In this document: positions 34,801 to 47,345 of the stretch, in pieces | How positions within the stretch are numbered: position 1 is the first letter of the stretch | How the letters are laid out: each line of letters opens with the position of its first letter | NCBI GenBank assembly: GCA_028023455.1 | Contig: JAQFVV010000018.1 | Coordinates: forward strand, 11,054,771-11,118,770 | Reading direction: 5' to 3' | Source: Epiperipatus broadwayi | Lineage: Eukaryota; Onychophora; Udeonychophora; Euonychophora; Peripatidae | DNA: 64,000 nucleotides | Notes under the pieces: generated by a model | The model's database searches: none | The model's input: the letters and a program-made list of their open reading frames with translations, nothing else | Told to the model about the DNA's origin: nothing | Position numbers and translations under genes: made by a program

Positions 34801-37800
34801 ATGTAAAATGATATATCCACAATCCAGAGAGAAGGTTGTATTTACATGTGCAAATTGACAAACTAAATACAATTATTTTCTTTCTTATATGAAAGATAAA
34901 AGTATTAATTTTGTTTGCTTAATAGCCTCCAGAATTATGACCCTATGTTCTCATTGATTGTTTTGTATTGTTACTTAATCATCAAGTACTATTATTATGT
35001 AGAGATTGAACTGACTATAAATAGAAAAAAAAAATTGTTTAATAAACTGAATGTGTGATATATAGTTCACATACATAGGGATAAATATCTCAACATATAA
35101 TGGGAAATCATTAGTTTTGTTTAATAATCATACTTTGAAAATTAATTTTCTGTTGTTATTGTTAGGATAATATATGTATATCATGTTATTATTAGTTATT
35201 TTAAATTTGATATTAATGAAAATGTTTATTGTCATTTGTATTGAATATGATTAAAATTATTGTTTTAAAAGTTTTATCAAATTTTAATTGCTGCATTTCT
35301 TTTCTGGGCTCATTCTCACCACATCACACAACTCAAACTACACAGTCAAAATTAAAATAAAAGTCAGTTCAGTTTAGAGCAAATCTAACAGTTTAATAAG
35401 CATAAATCTCTTAGTAAAGATTTTTTACTTGTTACATGCTGCCTTGATCCCATAGGTCATTGATGACATTGCCAATTATTAAAGTGTATTTATTAATATA
35501 GAATTAAATGATACATTAGTTATTAGTGAAAGTATTAGTGTTAATCACAGTTTAGTTAATAATATTATTTTAATATTCAGTATTAAAGAACATACATATA
35601 AAGCTTGATTATGAATTTAAATTATAAGCCTTTCTTAATTTGTACACTATCCATGGAAATCTGTAAAATCCCTCTTGATATTTCATAGGTAGTATGAATA
35701 ATTAATAAATCAATGATTTTCCTGAGATCTCCTTATTTTAAAGTTATTCTTGTGATTATTGCCAATCTTAATTATTAAACATAATATGAATCAAAGTTTA
35801 TCTGTAATTATCTAACAGATTAATTTAATGAGTGATTGAATTAAAACTTAATAGTTATAAATATAAAATAATATATTAGATATTATTGTTAGTCATGAGA
35901 GTATGTAGATACTTAATAAGGAGGAGTATCTGGGTATTCTTATGCCATTGAACAAGTATTTTGTATTTGTTTAATGTTAAGGGGATGTGATCTGTTTATA
36001 GGTAAACGAGTCTCATATTGATTATATTTAAAACATCTTATTTTAGAAATGTTTACTCATGTCAAAGTAACATGGGATAAATACTAATCTTATCTAAATT
36101 CAATTGTTATAGTTAAAGAAAATGGTCAGGATATAGTAAGTTTGTTAATAGAACCTAACCGGAATCCAAGTAGGACCTAATATAAGGGACTTGGAAACTC
36201 TGCTTAGGGTCGTACTACCGATAGACAGGCCACAATATATATATATATTATTTTTAGATTTTAAAGATGCGACTATTTAAGGCATTTTTTTATTATGCTC
36301 AATAACTGCAATAATATATTATTATTGAATTGTGAAAGAGAAGGGTTGAATTTTTGCTCAATTAATGAGATTAGATTAGACCTCAAAATCTTGATCCTAT
36401 CATACGTTCTCATTGTGACTTACGAGCTTAATAATTTTAATAAAAAAAGTTTTCACTATTAATTTGTAATATCTATAGATGATGTTTTATTTCATACTTA
36501 GTACCTATATTGTAATCTCTTAGTAAAAAAATAAAACAGTCTTTAAATAATTAATACAAAATAAATTTCTCTATAGCGAAACATTGATGGAAAAGGCAGT
36601 TTTACACAAGATTATCCAAATGCCAGATGATGGATTGTAGCTTTTTCTCTTGTTTATTCTCTTACTATGAATGGTTAAATAGTCATTTCTTCGCTAATAA
36701 TATTGTCTCTTGATCAAAGATATGCAAGAAAAATCCTAAGTTTGCTTGGAACCTCAAAAAATCTCAAGTTTCACATGGATTTGAGATCCAGATCATGGAC
36801 ATAGAAGATACATTAATTACTACATCATAAGACCATTCTTTTTTTAAAATCATAATTTAATATATATATATATCATTTGTTATTCTAATTTTGACTTCTA
36901 AGAACAGTTGAAATTTGTCAATATAAAATCAGAATTTGGAATGCTATTAGTTATTCATATTGTGAGGGTATAAAATGCAGTGATTTTTTCTTTGCTTTAA
37001 TAAATCACTAAAAGAAAACTATGTTCGTGCTAATGATCTTTAACTTCATTCACTTTTAATGCCATTCATTGGTAGTCTCAATTATCAGGAATCTTCTCTT
37101 TTGGGAATGTCTAATTATAATTAGATTGGATATTGTAGCTCTATAGTTCTGAAATTTTTCTTATGAATTGAATGAAAAACTTTTACATAATAAAAACTCA
37201 TATATCAGTGATTCATTTGCTCAGTGTTGATTATCAATAAAAGTAAATGCTTTTCATTCTTATGGTGAGCAAAAGTAGAATATATTTTTTTAAAAAATTT
37301 ATTATTTCAATGATGGTCAGATTATTCGTTTTATTTGGATATTTTCTTTTTGTATCATTGTGAAATATAAATTAGTTAAACAAATTCAATAAACATTAAG
37401 TAAATACATAATTATTTTTCAGGATAGTTCAGTTTTTTTTTTTTTATATGGTATTTTTTCTTATGACTTATTTTACAGAATTTCTCAATATGCAATCATG
37501 ACATTTGCTCTAGCAAATTCTATATCCTCTCCCCTCCTGAATATTTCTGCATTCTAAATATCCCAGAAATTAAAATCTAATGAATAGAATTATTTAGATT
37601 CATTCTTTTTTACTTAAATATTATCATAGTTTCTAAAAATAAAATAAAAATATTTTGTGATGCTTGACTTTCTGGACATACCATAACAGGACAGATTAAA
37701 ACTTTGTGATACCTTTACTTTACTCATTTGTGTCTATGTCAGTCTTGGATATTGTATGTCTTTAGAAAAAGATGAGAAGGGCCTGATGCTGACATTATGC

Positions 37801-39540
37801 AAAGAGCTGAGAAATCAAATATAAATGCCATAATTTCTGTCACTGACCATTTTCTGTATGATCTTTTTCAATGCTGGTGTCTAATTATTTTTCATATTAT
37901 CATTGCAAGCATATCATATGCAAAATCACAAAGTTAAAACACTTGTAAATGAGAGCAAAGCAGTGTGTATTCATGCAAGTAAAGCAAAAAGTATTCTATG
38001 TGAAGCCGTTTAGTATTTGTATTCAACATATTTATAGCTTTCATTATTAATAGCAATAAAGTCTTAATAAACTAAATAATTTATGTTTCATATTTGTTTA
38101 ATATTGAGAAATAATCCCGAATAAGAATCTATAGTTGTTTTTTTAACTTTCATTCTGTAATTATTTATCTTTTATAATCTTGTAGTCTTATTCTTTACAA
38201 AAATCATTTTTATTAGAAGTATATACTCTTATTCTTCTCCTTTACTTTCTTTGCATTTCTTCATATATTCATATACTTTAATGCAAAAAAAAAAACTTTA
38301 AAAAACTTTTATTTTCCTGACACTTTCAATGGTCCAGCAGTCTTCATCAGAGCTACAATATTTGAATGATATAAATACATAACCATTACTTCATATATAT
38401 GTTGTAACGGAATAAGTATATGCCGTTACATTTCTTTCAAAAAAAAAATATAATATATATAAAATCACCCTCGAGTAGAAATATATGTATAAAATAAGGG
38501 GGGGGGGATTTAATAAATTGATTTGAATTAATATATATAATTCACAGATGGCAAACTAATATAATTTAAAGTTAAAATCTAAAAACAAGATTCTTTTTAA
38601 TATAAAAGAATTTTTTAAAAAATGCTGTTAATTAGTTATTTTATTCGTAGAATGGAAATGATTTTCTATTTTGAGGTAATTGCAAACAGGCCCTTGGGCA
38701 TATAGTCAGATAAGAGATAAATTAAAAAAATACCACTGATAAGAGTTTATGGAGATTAAAAAAAAAAAACTTTGAAGGGATAAGAGATTTTTGGATTGCT
38801 CTTGCTGATTGTATATTATTAAGTATATTTAGAGGTGTATTGCGGATCTCCAAAATGTAGGGGTCAGCAATAATTTACGTTTCCCGTATTTGCAGCAGCT
38901 GAAGCGATCTCCAGAATAGGACGGTTCCTGGAAAATAACCAGCAACAGACTTCTCTTCATCTAGAAGAATAAGAAATGGAAAGAACTATGAATTCTTTCA
39001 TGCATCAAGGATTATAGATGGACTTTACCTATAGCATTGGAAAGTATAAACTTTTCTTTTAAATGAAGTATGAACATTAATCATATAATGCGAGATTTTG
39101 GCCTAAGATTAAAAGGGATGGGATTGGTTATTGCATAATCTATGTAGCATGTTCACACTTAATAAAATATTAAAATTGTATTTAAATCTATTAAACGCTT
39201 TCATCTGTGCATATAATCCAAATCAAATATATTTAGTTGATTTAATTTTCAGAATCTTTTTAATACGTGTGTGCGTTATAATAAAATGTTTTGTTGAATT
39301 CATTTTCACGGTAACTTATTTTATATATGTTATTAATATTTAAAAGTAAGCATTAGAGATTTGAATATACAGTATGATATTTTAAGCTCAGCTTCTCCCT
39401 GAGCTAGCAACTAGTACTTTCGGTTTGATAAAAAAAGTAACCTCTCCAGCACGTATCTGCCTACTGTATAAATTTTCCAGGTTCAAATGGCCGGGTGGCA
39501 CCCTTGTATGGCAGATTAGGTTAGAATGTTCTTCGACCGT
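31850..39540. other. Long AT-rich intergenic stretch, nearly featureless
   Basis: I see no gene, LINE or bounded transposon. Minor items are tRNA B-box-like words on the minus strand near 32110-32130 and 32245-32265 (GATTCAAACTCC type) without clear A boxes, homopolymers near 33830-33850, a G9 run at 34663-34672 and AT dinucleotide runs near 36238 and 36858. A GC-richer patch lies at 36150-36235. At 38403-38430 is a 28-bp unit TGTAACGG...CCGTTACA whose ends match canonical LTR termini and may be a deletion remnant. Open frames 32445-32666, 33008-33232, 33975-34208 and 39131-39343 look random. Confidence 0.55.
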
Positions 39541-39631
39541 TATAATGTAAAATATACATACATATGCATATCAAAATATGTATACATATATTTCTTAAAC
39601 ATACATATATAGATCCACATATACCCATATT

Positions 39632-40131
39632 GCTGTAGGTAGTTTTGGTTATGGGAATAGAAATGAGAGAAGACATAGACTTGTGGAGTTTGCAGAAAAA
39701 GAAAAACTTTATATTACAAATTCTTTTTTTGAGAAAAATGTTAAAAGGAAATGGACATGGAAGCATCCAAATGAAGAATTGGATTATATTTTGACTAAAA
39801 TACATATTTCAAGATTGTAATGTTCTTAATAAATTTAACACAGGAAGTGATCATCGATTAGTAAGTTGTAAGATACATGTTAGTGCAAAACTAGAGAGAC
39901 AAAAATTATTAAGAAAAACAATATTTACAGTTGATATTCCTAATCTTCAGAAACATTCTAATGAATTTAAATTAGAACTTACAAATCGGTTTCAAGTATT
40001 AGTAGATTTTGAACATGATTCAGATTTAAATGAACTTAATATGAAAATAACTGATACACTTGTAAAAAATGCAACAAAGATATCTGGTAGAAAAAAACAG
40101 CAATTGACCAATAAAATTTCTACTGAGACTA
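39632..40131 (+). pseudogene. RTE endonuclease domain, C-terminal half
   Basis: The first frame (from 39632) reads AVGSFGYGNRNERRHRLVEF, then a KRKWTWKHPN block and LDYILTK. These match the region of RTE apurinic endonucleases in which N-E-R-G/R-x-R-L, the R-K-W-T-W strand and the D-Y/F-I-L catalytic aspartate occur. After a frameshift near 39805 the protein resumes with GSDHRLVSCKI, which carries the SDH motif (catalytic histidine). It runs on to a stop at 40133. The N-terminal half of the domain is missing. The enzyme would nick target DNA to prime reverse transcription. Confidence 0.8.
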
Positions 40132-40214
40132 AATAATTTACGAAGAAAAGAAGGAATATGAAGATATAAAAAAATGATGCATTTAAAAGAATTGAATAGC
40201 TCTAATTCTGTAAA

Positions 40215-41682
40215 ATGGTGCAGAAAAGAGTTGAAAATGATATAAGAAAGTATAACAGTGAACTAGCAAGGAAAACTGTTGAAGAAAGTAAAAGTCTCAA
40301 GAATGTAAAACAACATTTTGATATTGGTAGGAAATTTATATTTGCAATAAGAAGAAAAAATGGAATTATTACTAAAAAGAGAGATGACATCATGAAATGG
40401 GTAGAAGACTTTTATCAAGAATTATATAGTAATAAAGAACAAGTACCTCATATATCTATTACATCTTCTGAATTGCTCAGAATTTTCAATGAAGAAGTGA
40501 GACATGCAACTAAATGTATGAAGAAAGGGAAGGCTCCAGGTAATGATGAAATTATAATTGATGTATTAAAAGAAGCAGGTGAAGAAATAGAATTTTTTTT
40601 TAGCAAAGTTATATACCAAATGTCTGAATGATAAAGATGTACCAGATGATTGGAAGAATGCAGTAATAGTATTAATTTTTAAAAAAGGTGATAAAGAAGA
40701 TATTAGAAATTACAGACCTATCAGCCTTTTATCAGTTTTATACAAAATTTTTACCAAGATAATTACAACTCGTCTACAGAGAACATTGGATTTCCACCAA
40801 CCAAGAGAACAAGCTGGATTTAAAAGTGGTTTTTGTACAGTAGATCATATCCAGGTATTGAGAGAAGTTAAAGAAAGGGCAAATGAATATGAGTTGGCAT
40901 TATGTTTTGGATTTGTAGATTATGAAAAGGCATTTGATTCTATAAACATTTCAGTGATTAAAGCATTGGATCATCAAGGTATAGATCCAGGATATTGTCA
41001 TATTTTAAAGAATATTTATAAAAATGCAACAGCAACAATTAGATTACATAGTGATACTGGGAAAGTCAACATTGAGAAAGGTGTAAGACAAGGTGACTCC
41101 ATAACTCCAAAACTTTTTACAGCAGTGCTACAAGAAGTATTTTGTGGATTAAAATGGGACGTTAAAGGAGTTAAAATAAATGGAAATTATTTAAGTCATT
41201 TAGATTTTGCAGATGATGTAGTTGTTTTTGCAAATAAGCTTCAGAGCTGCAGGAAATGTTGCAGGAGTTTTCAAATAAAAGTAGGATTAAAGATAAATGT
41301 TAAAAAGATTAAAGTAATGTTTAATCGATTTGCTCAAAATATGAAAATAAAGATTTATTATGATGAATTAGAAGAAATTAACAGTTACCAATACCTTGGT
41401 CAAATTATTAATACAGATGGAAACATAATGAATGAAATTAATCATAGAATTAAACTTGGTTGGAGTGCTTTTGGTAGAAATAACTTGATACTAAAAGGAA
41501 ATATGCCTATGTGTTTGAAAAGGAAGGTTTTTAACAAATGTGTTTTACTAGTTTTTACTTATGGATCTGAGACTTGGACACTTAACAGAAGAGCAATACA
41601 AAGACTTCAGATCACTCAAAGAATTATGGAGAGATGCATGTTGGGAGTACAAGAAGAGATCGAAAACGCAATGTATGGGTAA
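40215..41682 (+). pseudogene. RTE reverse transcriptase, interrupted by a frameshift
   Basis: An open frame from about 40215 to 40631 gives the linker and RT fingers (KKGKAPGNDEIIIDVLKEAG). A nine-T run (40593-40601) is the likely frameshift site. In the next frame the protein continues (VPDDWKNAVIVLIFKKGDK, then YRPISLLSVLYKIF) into the long frame 40786-41682. There QAGFKSGF, motif A (FGFVDYEKAFDSI), motif B (KGVRQGDSITPKLF), motif C (FADDVVVF, both aspartates intact) and the GQIIN region are readable. The order and wording are those of RTE/BovB. Below 41682 another frameshift leads to the C-terminal region (WVREQTGVTNL, then WLAHIARRD in a neighbouring frame, then RWMDEI), the conserved RTE tail. 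The RT core residues look intact, but the ORF is not continuous. Confidence 0.9.
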
Positions 41683-42050
41683 GAGAACAAACAGGTGTTA
41701 CTAACCTCATTGAAAAAATTAAAAGATTGAATTGGAGTTGGCTGGCCATATTGCTAGAAGAGATAATAAATGGACAATTGAAATCTTAAACTGGATTCTG
41801 AGAGATTGTAAATGACCCAGAAAGAGATCACATGTGAGATGGATGGATGAAATAAGAAAGTGTGTAGGGGTGATGTGGAGTAGATAAGCTAAAGATTGGA
41901 GATGGATTGAACGTGGAGAGACCTTCATCCTGCAGTGGATTGATAATGGATGATGATGATGATACCCATAGACACAAAATCTATATATGTATATCAAAAT
42001 ATATACACATATATCCTTTAAACATATATAGATACACATACACCCATAGA

Positions 42051-42662
42051 CATATGTACAAATCTATATATACATATATAAATACACATCCATATATATA
42101 CAACCTACATATAAAATATATATACAAAAATATATCTAATACACAATTTTTAAATTATTACATTTTAAAAACTACTTTACTTTTTTAATTTCTAAAAAAA
42201 AATTTTAATGCTACCCTTTTATTACTTCTTTGTTAATATTATTTTATTTTATAATTTTTACCTTTCATCTTTTCTTCCTATCTATCTCTTTTTTATTATC
42301 TAATATATAATATCTTTTATTTTTTATTTTAATATCTATATTTTTAACTTTTACTTTTTTGTTATTTCTAGTCTTATTCTTTATTAATAATTTATATTTT
42401 TATTCCCTTCAATAATTCCCTATTCATTTTTATGTACCATTCTAAATTTCCTCTATCTTTTAAATAATTGATTTTTTTCCCCAAAATCTACCTTCTTTTA
42501 ATGTGATGTGATGTGATATACTGTAGCTTCTCCTTAAAAATTTTTCAACAATTATGCCCAGAGAAACCTGTTAGCCACTTTATTTTCCATTCCCCAGTCT
42601 AAGTTTTCCCATATTCTGCTCCATCCCATTTCCACAAAATAATCTTTGTCAAACAACTCCCT
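42051..42662. other. AT-rich low-complexity DNA
   Basis: ACATATAT-type repeats directly after the RTE element, then long T-rich stretches. No gene seen. Confidence 0.5.
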
Positions 42663-43358
42663 CTGTTATCAACTTTTTAAAACTTATAAATCTATTTGAA
42701 AAATTAAATTTTATAAACCTTTATATATATAAAAAATAATTACAAATCTTTACCTATACTCACATATTAAACTGCTTACATACTTATTTTATTATTATTA
42801 ATAATAATAATCCTATAAACTAATACTATTTTTACATTTTCATTTTTTAATTTTATATTCTATGTATTCCCATACACATATATATATACACTTATCTTTT
42901 AGTACTAATAACTCTACAAAAACAAGGTTTTTACCCCCCCTCCTTATCCCTATTCTAATTTGATTTTATCTTCTTAATTAATACTGCTTCTTTTATTTTT
43001 CTATGTTTTATTAGGATATACTAATAAAAGAAGAGATAGGGAAATAAAAGAAGCAATATTAATTAAGAAGATAAAACCAAATTTGAATAGAGATGGGGGG
43101 GGTAAAAATCTTGTTTTTGTAGGGTTAAGGATGCTAAAAGATAAATATATATATATGTATGGGAATATATAGAATATAGAAATAAAAATAAATGTTTAAA
43201 AACAGTATTAGTTTATAGGATTATTATTAATAATAAAATAAGTATAAAGGTTTAATATGTGGATATAGGTAAAAACTTGTAAATATTTTTATGTATATAA
43301 AAGTTTATAAGATTTAATTTTTCAAATAGTTTTATAAGTTTTAATAAATTGATAACAG
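42663..43358. repeat. Long AT-rich hairpin, arms about 330 bp
   Basis: Arms 42663-43001 and 43036-43358 are inverted copies with moderate divergence (CTGTTATC / GATAACAG at the ends, and shared CAAGGTTTTTACCCCCCC, ATCTTCTTAATTAATA and CCTATAAACTAATACT blocks). Even the loop is a small stem, TTTTATTAG-GATATA-CTAATAAAA (43007-43030). No ORF and no clear TSD. It could be a MITE-like foldback or a microRNA/siRNA-generating dsRNA source. Confidence 0.75.
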
Positions 43359-44583
43359 CAAGTTAAATTAACTCATACACTGATGAAGCAGCCATATTGA
43401 ATATTTAAAAAATTATGTTATGACACAATATATATATATTATTTTAAAGATCAACACTAAAGAATGTAATTAAGCTAAAAAAATAGTGATATTCAAAGTA
43501 ATAAAAAAAGAATAAAAGATACTATTTCTAATAATTATTTTCATATTATTTCATAAATTCTAAATTATCATGCATACAACTTAAAATTATAGTTTTGTTA
43601 GTATGTTAGTTGGATTCATCATAAAATTTTTAAAAAAATTAGTATATAATAACACCTAAGGTAATCCATCACTTGAAAACTTCATATAATAAAGACATTA
43701 GTACCTTTCATTTTTCTCAGTAGCCCTTCAAAATGTATGTCCATACAGGGGTTTGCAATGTATATGTCATCCCTAATAACATCCCTTATAACAAGTAGTT
43801 AATATTGATCAATAATTAGTATAATTTGAATATTATAATAAAGAACTTCAATACAGTTTGTAATTTATTAAAAAGTACTACTAAAATAATCACTATATAC
43901 AAAATAAAATGATAAAATAAAATAAAAAATGAATGAAATACTAAATTCATTATAGAGATAAGCTTGAGATACATAACTTGTAGTTTATATATATACTGTC
44001 AAAATCTTTACTTTTAGTATTTGCGTATTTTTATTATTAAAATGCAGACAAGATATTATAGAAAAATCTAAATCAGCTCATATTTTCAAAATATGTTTAT
44101 CTCATATCATCTAATTCAAATACTGGACCCAACCCCCCCCCACACATTATATTAAAAAATGCAGATAATTTGCGCGATATAAATTAAACAATCACGAACT
44201 TTTTTTTTATGTTTATTTCAATAATAACTTTTTCGTATATTTTTTATCAAAAATATAATTAAAAAATATGCAGCTTAGAAATTTATATTGCAATAGTATA
44301 ATCTCAGCCTAAGTTTATGTACTGTCTAAATCGTTACTTTTAACATTTACATATTTTTATTATTATTAAAATGCTGACAAGATATAGAAAAATCTAAATC
44401 AGGTCATAACATTTGGAAAATATTGTACCGAGGTACATTGTGACCGAATGTGTAGTAATTTTTTAAGAGTAAAAATATTTAGTAAATTTCGTCTTTAAAA
44501 ATAAAATGGGAAAATTAAGTAAAATAAAAGTTCTAAAAGTTGAAGAAAAAGAAAATTAAAAACAAAAGATTAGGGTAGGGGGT
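43359..44583. other. AT-rich intergenic DNA
   Basis: No gene. A CTGATGA word at 43381 lacks the rest of a hammerhead. A poly(C) run lies at 44132-44140. Confidence 0.5.
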
Positions 44584-44587
44584 TTAA

Positions 44588-45240
44588 CCTTTTCGTAATT
44601 TTTTTTTTCAAAAAAGGGGCCCAAACTGTACATTTTTACAATTACAGATATATGCTATCATGTACTCAAAATTTATGAAAAAGAAATGCTAATTTTATTT
44701 ATTGAAAACATTATAATAAATATATATAAATCAAAAATTTTGGATCATATACATTCTAAAATGTAAATTATATTTTATATATATATAAAAAAAACAACCC
44801 ATATTTATATATTTTTGTCCAAAAAATCCGATGTATATAATGTGGGGTGAAAAATGAATATATATATGCTATCATGTCACTCAAAATATATGAAACAGAA
44901 ATGCTGTTTATTTTTTATATATTGAAATAGATTATTATAAAAATATATATAAATCAAGTTTTGATTCACATACTTTCTAAAACCTAAAATATTTTGTAAA
45001 AAAAATATAATAGATATTCAAACATTTATAGATAAGAAAACATCACGTGATTTTGAAAATTTTCAATTGATGAAATCGATGCTTCATATTTTCAAAATCT
45101 ACAAAAACAACCTTATTGTTTATTGCACAAAATATAATTATATTTTTTTGAAATAGACATATTTAGTTAGTAATATTTATTTGATTTCAAAATATTACTT
45201 GCGAGAATAAATATCAAAAAATGCATGTAAGAATATGAAA
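44588..45240 (+). mobile_element. Fragment of a TTAA-targeting repeat (same family as 54940-56045)
   Basis: Begins CCTTTTCGTAA directly after a TTAA (44584-44587). It then follows the complement of the right part of 54940-56045: poly(T), CAAAAAAGGGG, GTACATTTTTACAATTACAG, and two copies of the ~200-bp tandem unit. By eye the match fades after about 45160-45240, and no distal TTAA end is recognised. No coding sequence. Confidence 0.6.
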
Positions 45241-45411
45241 GTTGAAGAATTATCACAGATTCTAGATATCTAAATAGATTGTCACAGCTTATTTTCATCA
45301 AAATATTTTTTAAGAGTCTGGTATATTCTTTGCCCACACGAAATGATCGTCCATCCCCCGTCCCCCATATAAAAAAAATCTTTCTTGGTTAACATTTAAC
45401 AAAGGTGAATT

Positions 45412-45502
45412 ATGGAAATTAATTGCCGAAATAAACCATGGACATCAATCATGGAAATCGATCACGAAAATGAATTGTGCAAATCAACTATGGAAACCAA
45501 TC
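45412..45502 (+). repeat. Minisatellite of a ~15-17-bp unit
   Basis: Six or so degenerate repeats around ATGGAAATCAATC (ATGGAAATTAATTG, ATGGACATCAATC, ATGGAAATCGATCA, GAAAATGAATTG, ATGGAAACCAATC). Confidence 0.65.
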
Positions 45503-47305
45503 AATATAAGACAATTCATAAATTTAAATGTGATTTAGTGTTAGCTCTAGGTATAGGTACTGGATATAGATTCTGAATATATTTGAAATATTAAAACATA
45601 AGACATATATGTAAATTTATAACAATAACAAATCTTTATTACATTTAAACAAGAAAGAAACACACACATATATAATATCACTACAATCTCAAATATTATA
45701 TGAAATTCACTTTAATTAAAATAATAAAATATATATTTTAGATTAGCTAAATTTCCCTAAAACTTAACCATTGTTTTGACCCATATTTTAATTTAATATT
45801 AATGCGCTTACGCATGGAATCAGAATTCTGCATTTAAGTATAAATATGAAATTTTCTAATAACTTTTACACAAGTCTATAAATTTCTTGCCCCTCCCCTT
45901 TCATTACAACAATTATAAATTCAACTATTTCAACATACAATAATAACTTTACAATAATTATACATTTAATTATTTCAACAAGCAATAATATCTATTATAT
46001 TTCCCATGAAAAGATAATGTGATATCTAAAATCTCTAATCAGAACAACAAATGGATTGAAATATAAAACCATAGTTTTATTTTAATGCATGCTAAATATT
46101 CACCGCTTTCCACTTTGGCGACTGTATACATTTTGATAGGCCAGTATGTTGTAACAGCTTGACGATGTCCAATTTTATTACCTTTCACAAACCCTGACAA
46201 CAGATCGGCTAGCTTATAAATTAAAACAACTCTTTGTCCTCCCCCAAATCAGCACACACATCTGACTGCAACCCTCATTCTGTCACAGCAACTTTTATCC
46301 TATCTTGCAAGACCCTTCAGATATTTTATAGCACTATGCAGCATTTCATAATGCACACATCAGGGTCTCAATGAGGGAAATTAAACATTTCACAACTTTA
46401 AATGCTAGCATTGGCCAGAGAACTGCCTTCTTTCTGAGGCTACATACTATGTGAGGAACTAGTCTACACATCTACTTTAAATGGGCATACTAAACATTTC
46501 ATCACGACTATCAATAATTCTCTACTTAAATAATAAAAACAAATGGAGCTGGGATCAAGTCCTCAATCTAATACCGCTTACGTAGTAGCTAAATTATAGG
46601 ATAGTTATTTCTATCTATCCATTTGAGGTGGTATAACTCTACCTCAGTAATACTCAGCATTTATAGCTTCACATATATACACACAGGGCGATTATAGTCT
46701 TGATGAAAATGAGTCTGACCAATCATGAACCAAACCCATGAACTATCTTAATTTAAAAAGTCAAGCACACAGCAACATCCATCCAATCTTTATAATCATA
46801 ACATATTGCATCAACATATTAAAGCATAGCAATGACCATTTAATTACTTTTTACATATCTAATAATAGGCATATAATTTTGATAAAAAAAAATTTTTTCT
46901 TTTGACAAATATGTAAGCATTTATGCTTTCTCATTATTACACATTAACATTTTTTTTTTAAACTTCAATGGTTTTTTATGGGTCAAAATCATTTCTTTTT
47001 TTAAAAAAAATAAATTAGTATAACTGTTAAATCTCTATCAAACATACTACGAACATATAAATAAAGCAAAATAAATAAACAATAAAACATTATGCATTGT
47101 CTCTTGGTTTGAGTTTCTTCGAGGCTCGATCTGAAGATTTTGATACTATTTGTCCACAAACACCAATTACCATTTTAGTCCACTGTCTTGGAAAACAGAT
47201 GCACATAAAAATTCTTTTAACTCAAGATGTAGCTACATTTATTGTGATAATTAAACTGTTGAAAATTAGTCCTGCAGATTAGTTTCATTTTTTAAATATT
47301 TTTTT
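45503..47305. other. Intergenic DNA with a GC-richer patch of unknown nature
   Basis: 46080-46760 is less AT-rich than its surroundings and free of homopolymers, but no frame stays open and no repeat partner is seen in this window. It may be an old transposon or UTR-like sequence. 46880-47000 holds poly(A)/poly(T) tracts. Confidence 0.45.
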
Positions 47306-47345
47306 TCCCGGGTTCGAATTCAGATGCTTGGTTTCACATTTTACT
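47306..47345 (+). mobile_element. SINE family A fragment
   Basis: TTCCCGGGTTCGAATTC followed by AGATGCTTGG matches the B-box region and following sequence of the SINE at 4761-4845. The A-box half is missing or unrecognisable, as in 5'-truncated copies. Confidence 0.5.

Larger units (their letters stand above)
39632..41955 (+). mobile_element. RTE/BovB-type LINE, 5'-truncated and frameshifted
   Basis: A plus-strand RTE-clade element: the C-terminal half of the AP endonuclease (39632-40131), a linker, RT (about 40490-41300), the thumb/C-terminal domain (to about 41900) and a short 3' end finishing in GGATGATGATGATGATA (about 41949-41964). A (GAT)n tail is characteristic of RTE/BovB elements. 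Several frameshifts and stops make it inactive. Similar AT/ACATATAT sequence of about 60 bp flanks both sides (39570-39630 and 41985-42050). Confidence 0.88.

Noticed and set aside
38335-38375. CTGATGA...GAAA on the minus strand, possible second hammerhead
   Set aside because: Helix II cannot form and stem I pairs over only two bases; superficial resemblance.
38880-38972. Short GC-richer segment with TTTGCAG acceptor-like site and ~25 open codons to a TAA
   Set aside because: Could be a terminal exon, but too short to separate from chance and no partner exon is visible.
41719-42188. Open frames of about 90-106 codons on either strand at the RTE 3' end
   Set aside because: They run through the RTE 3' region and the ACATATAT repeat; reading is a by-product of repeat composition.
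42051-42660. CRISPR-like or ordered repeat array
   Set aside because: Only irregular AT dinucleotide and T-rich low-complexity sequence without regular spacers.
43378-43430. CTGATGA at the edge of the long AT hairpin
   Set aside because: No GAAA at proper distance and no stem I.
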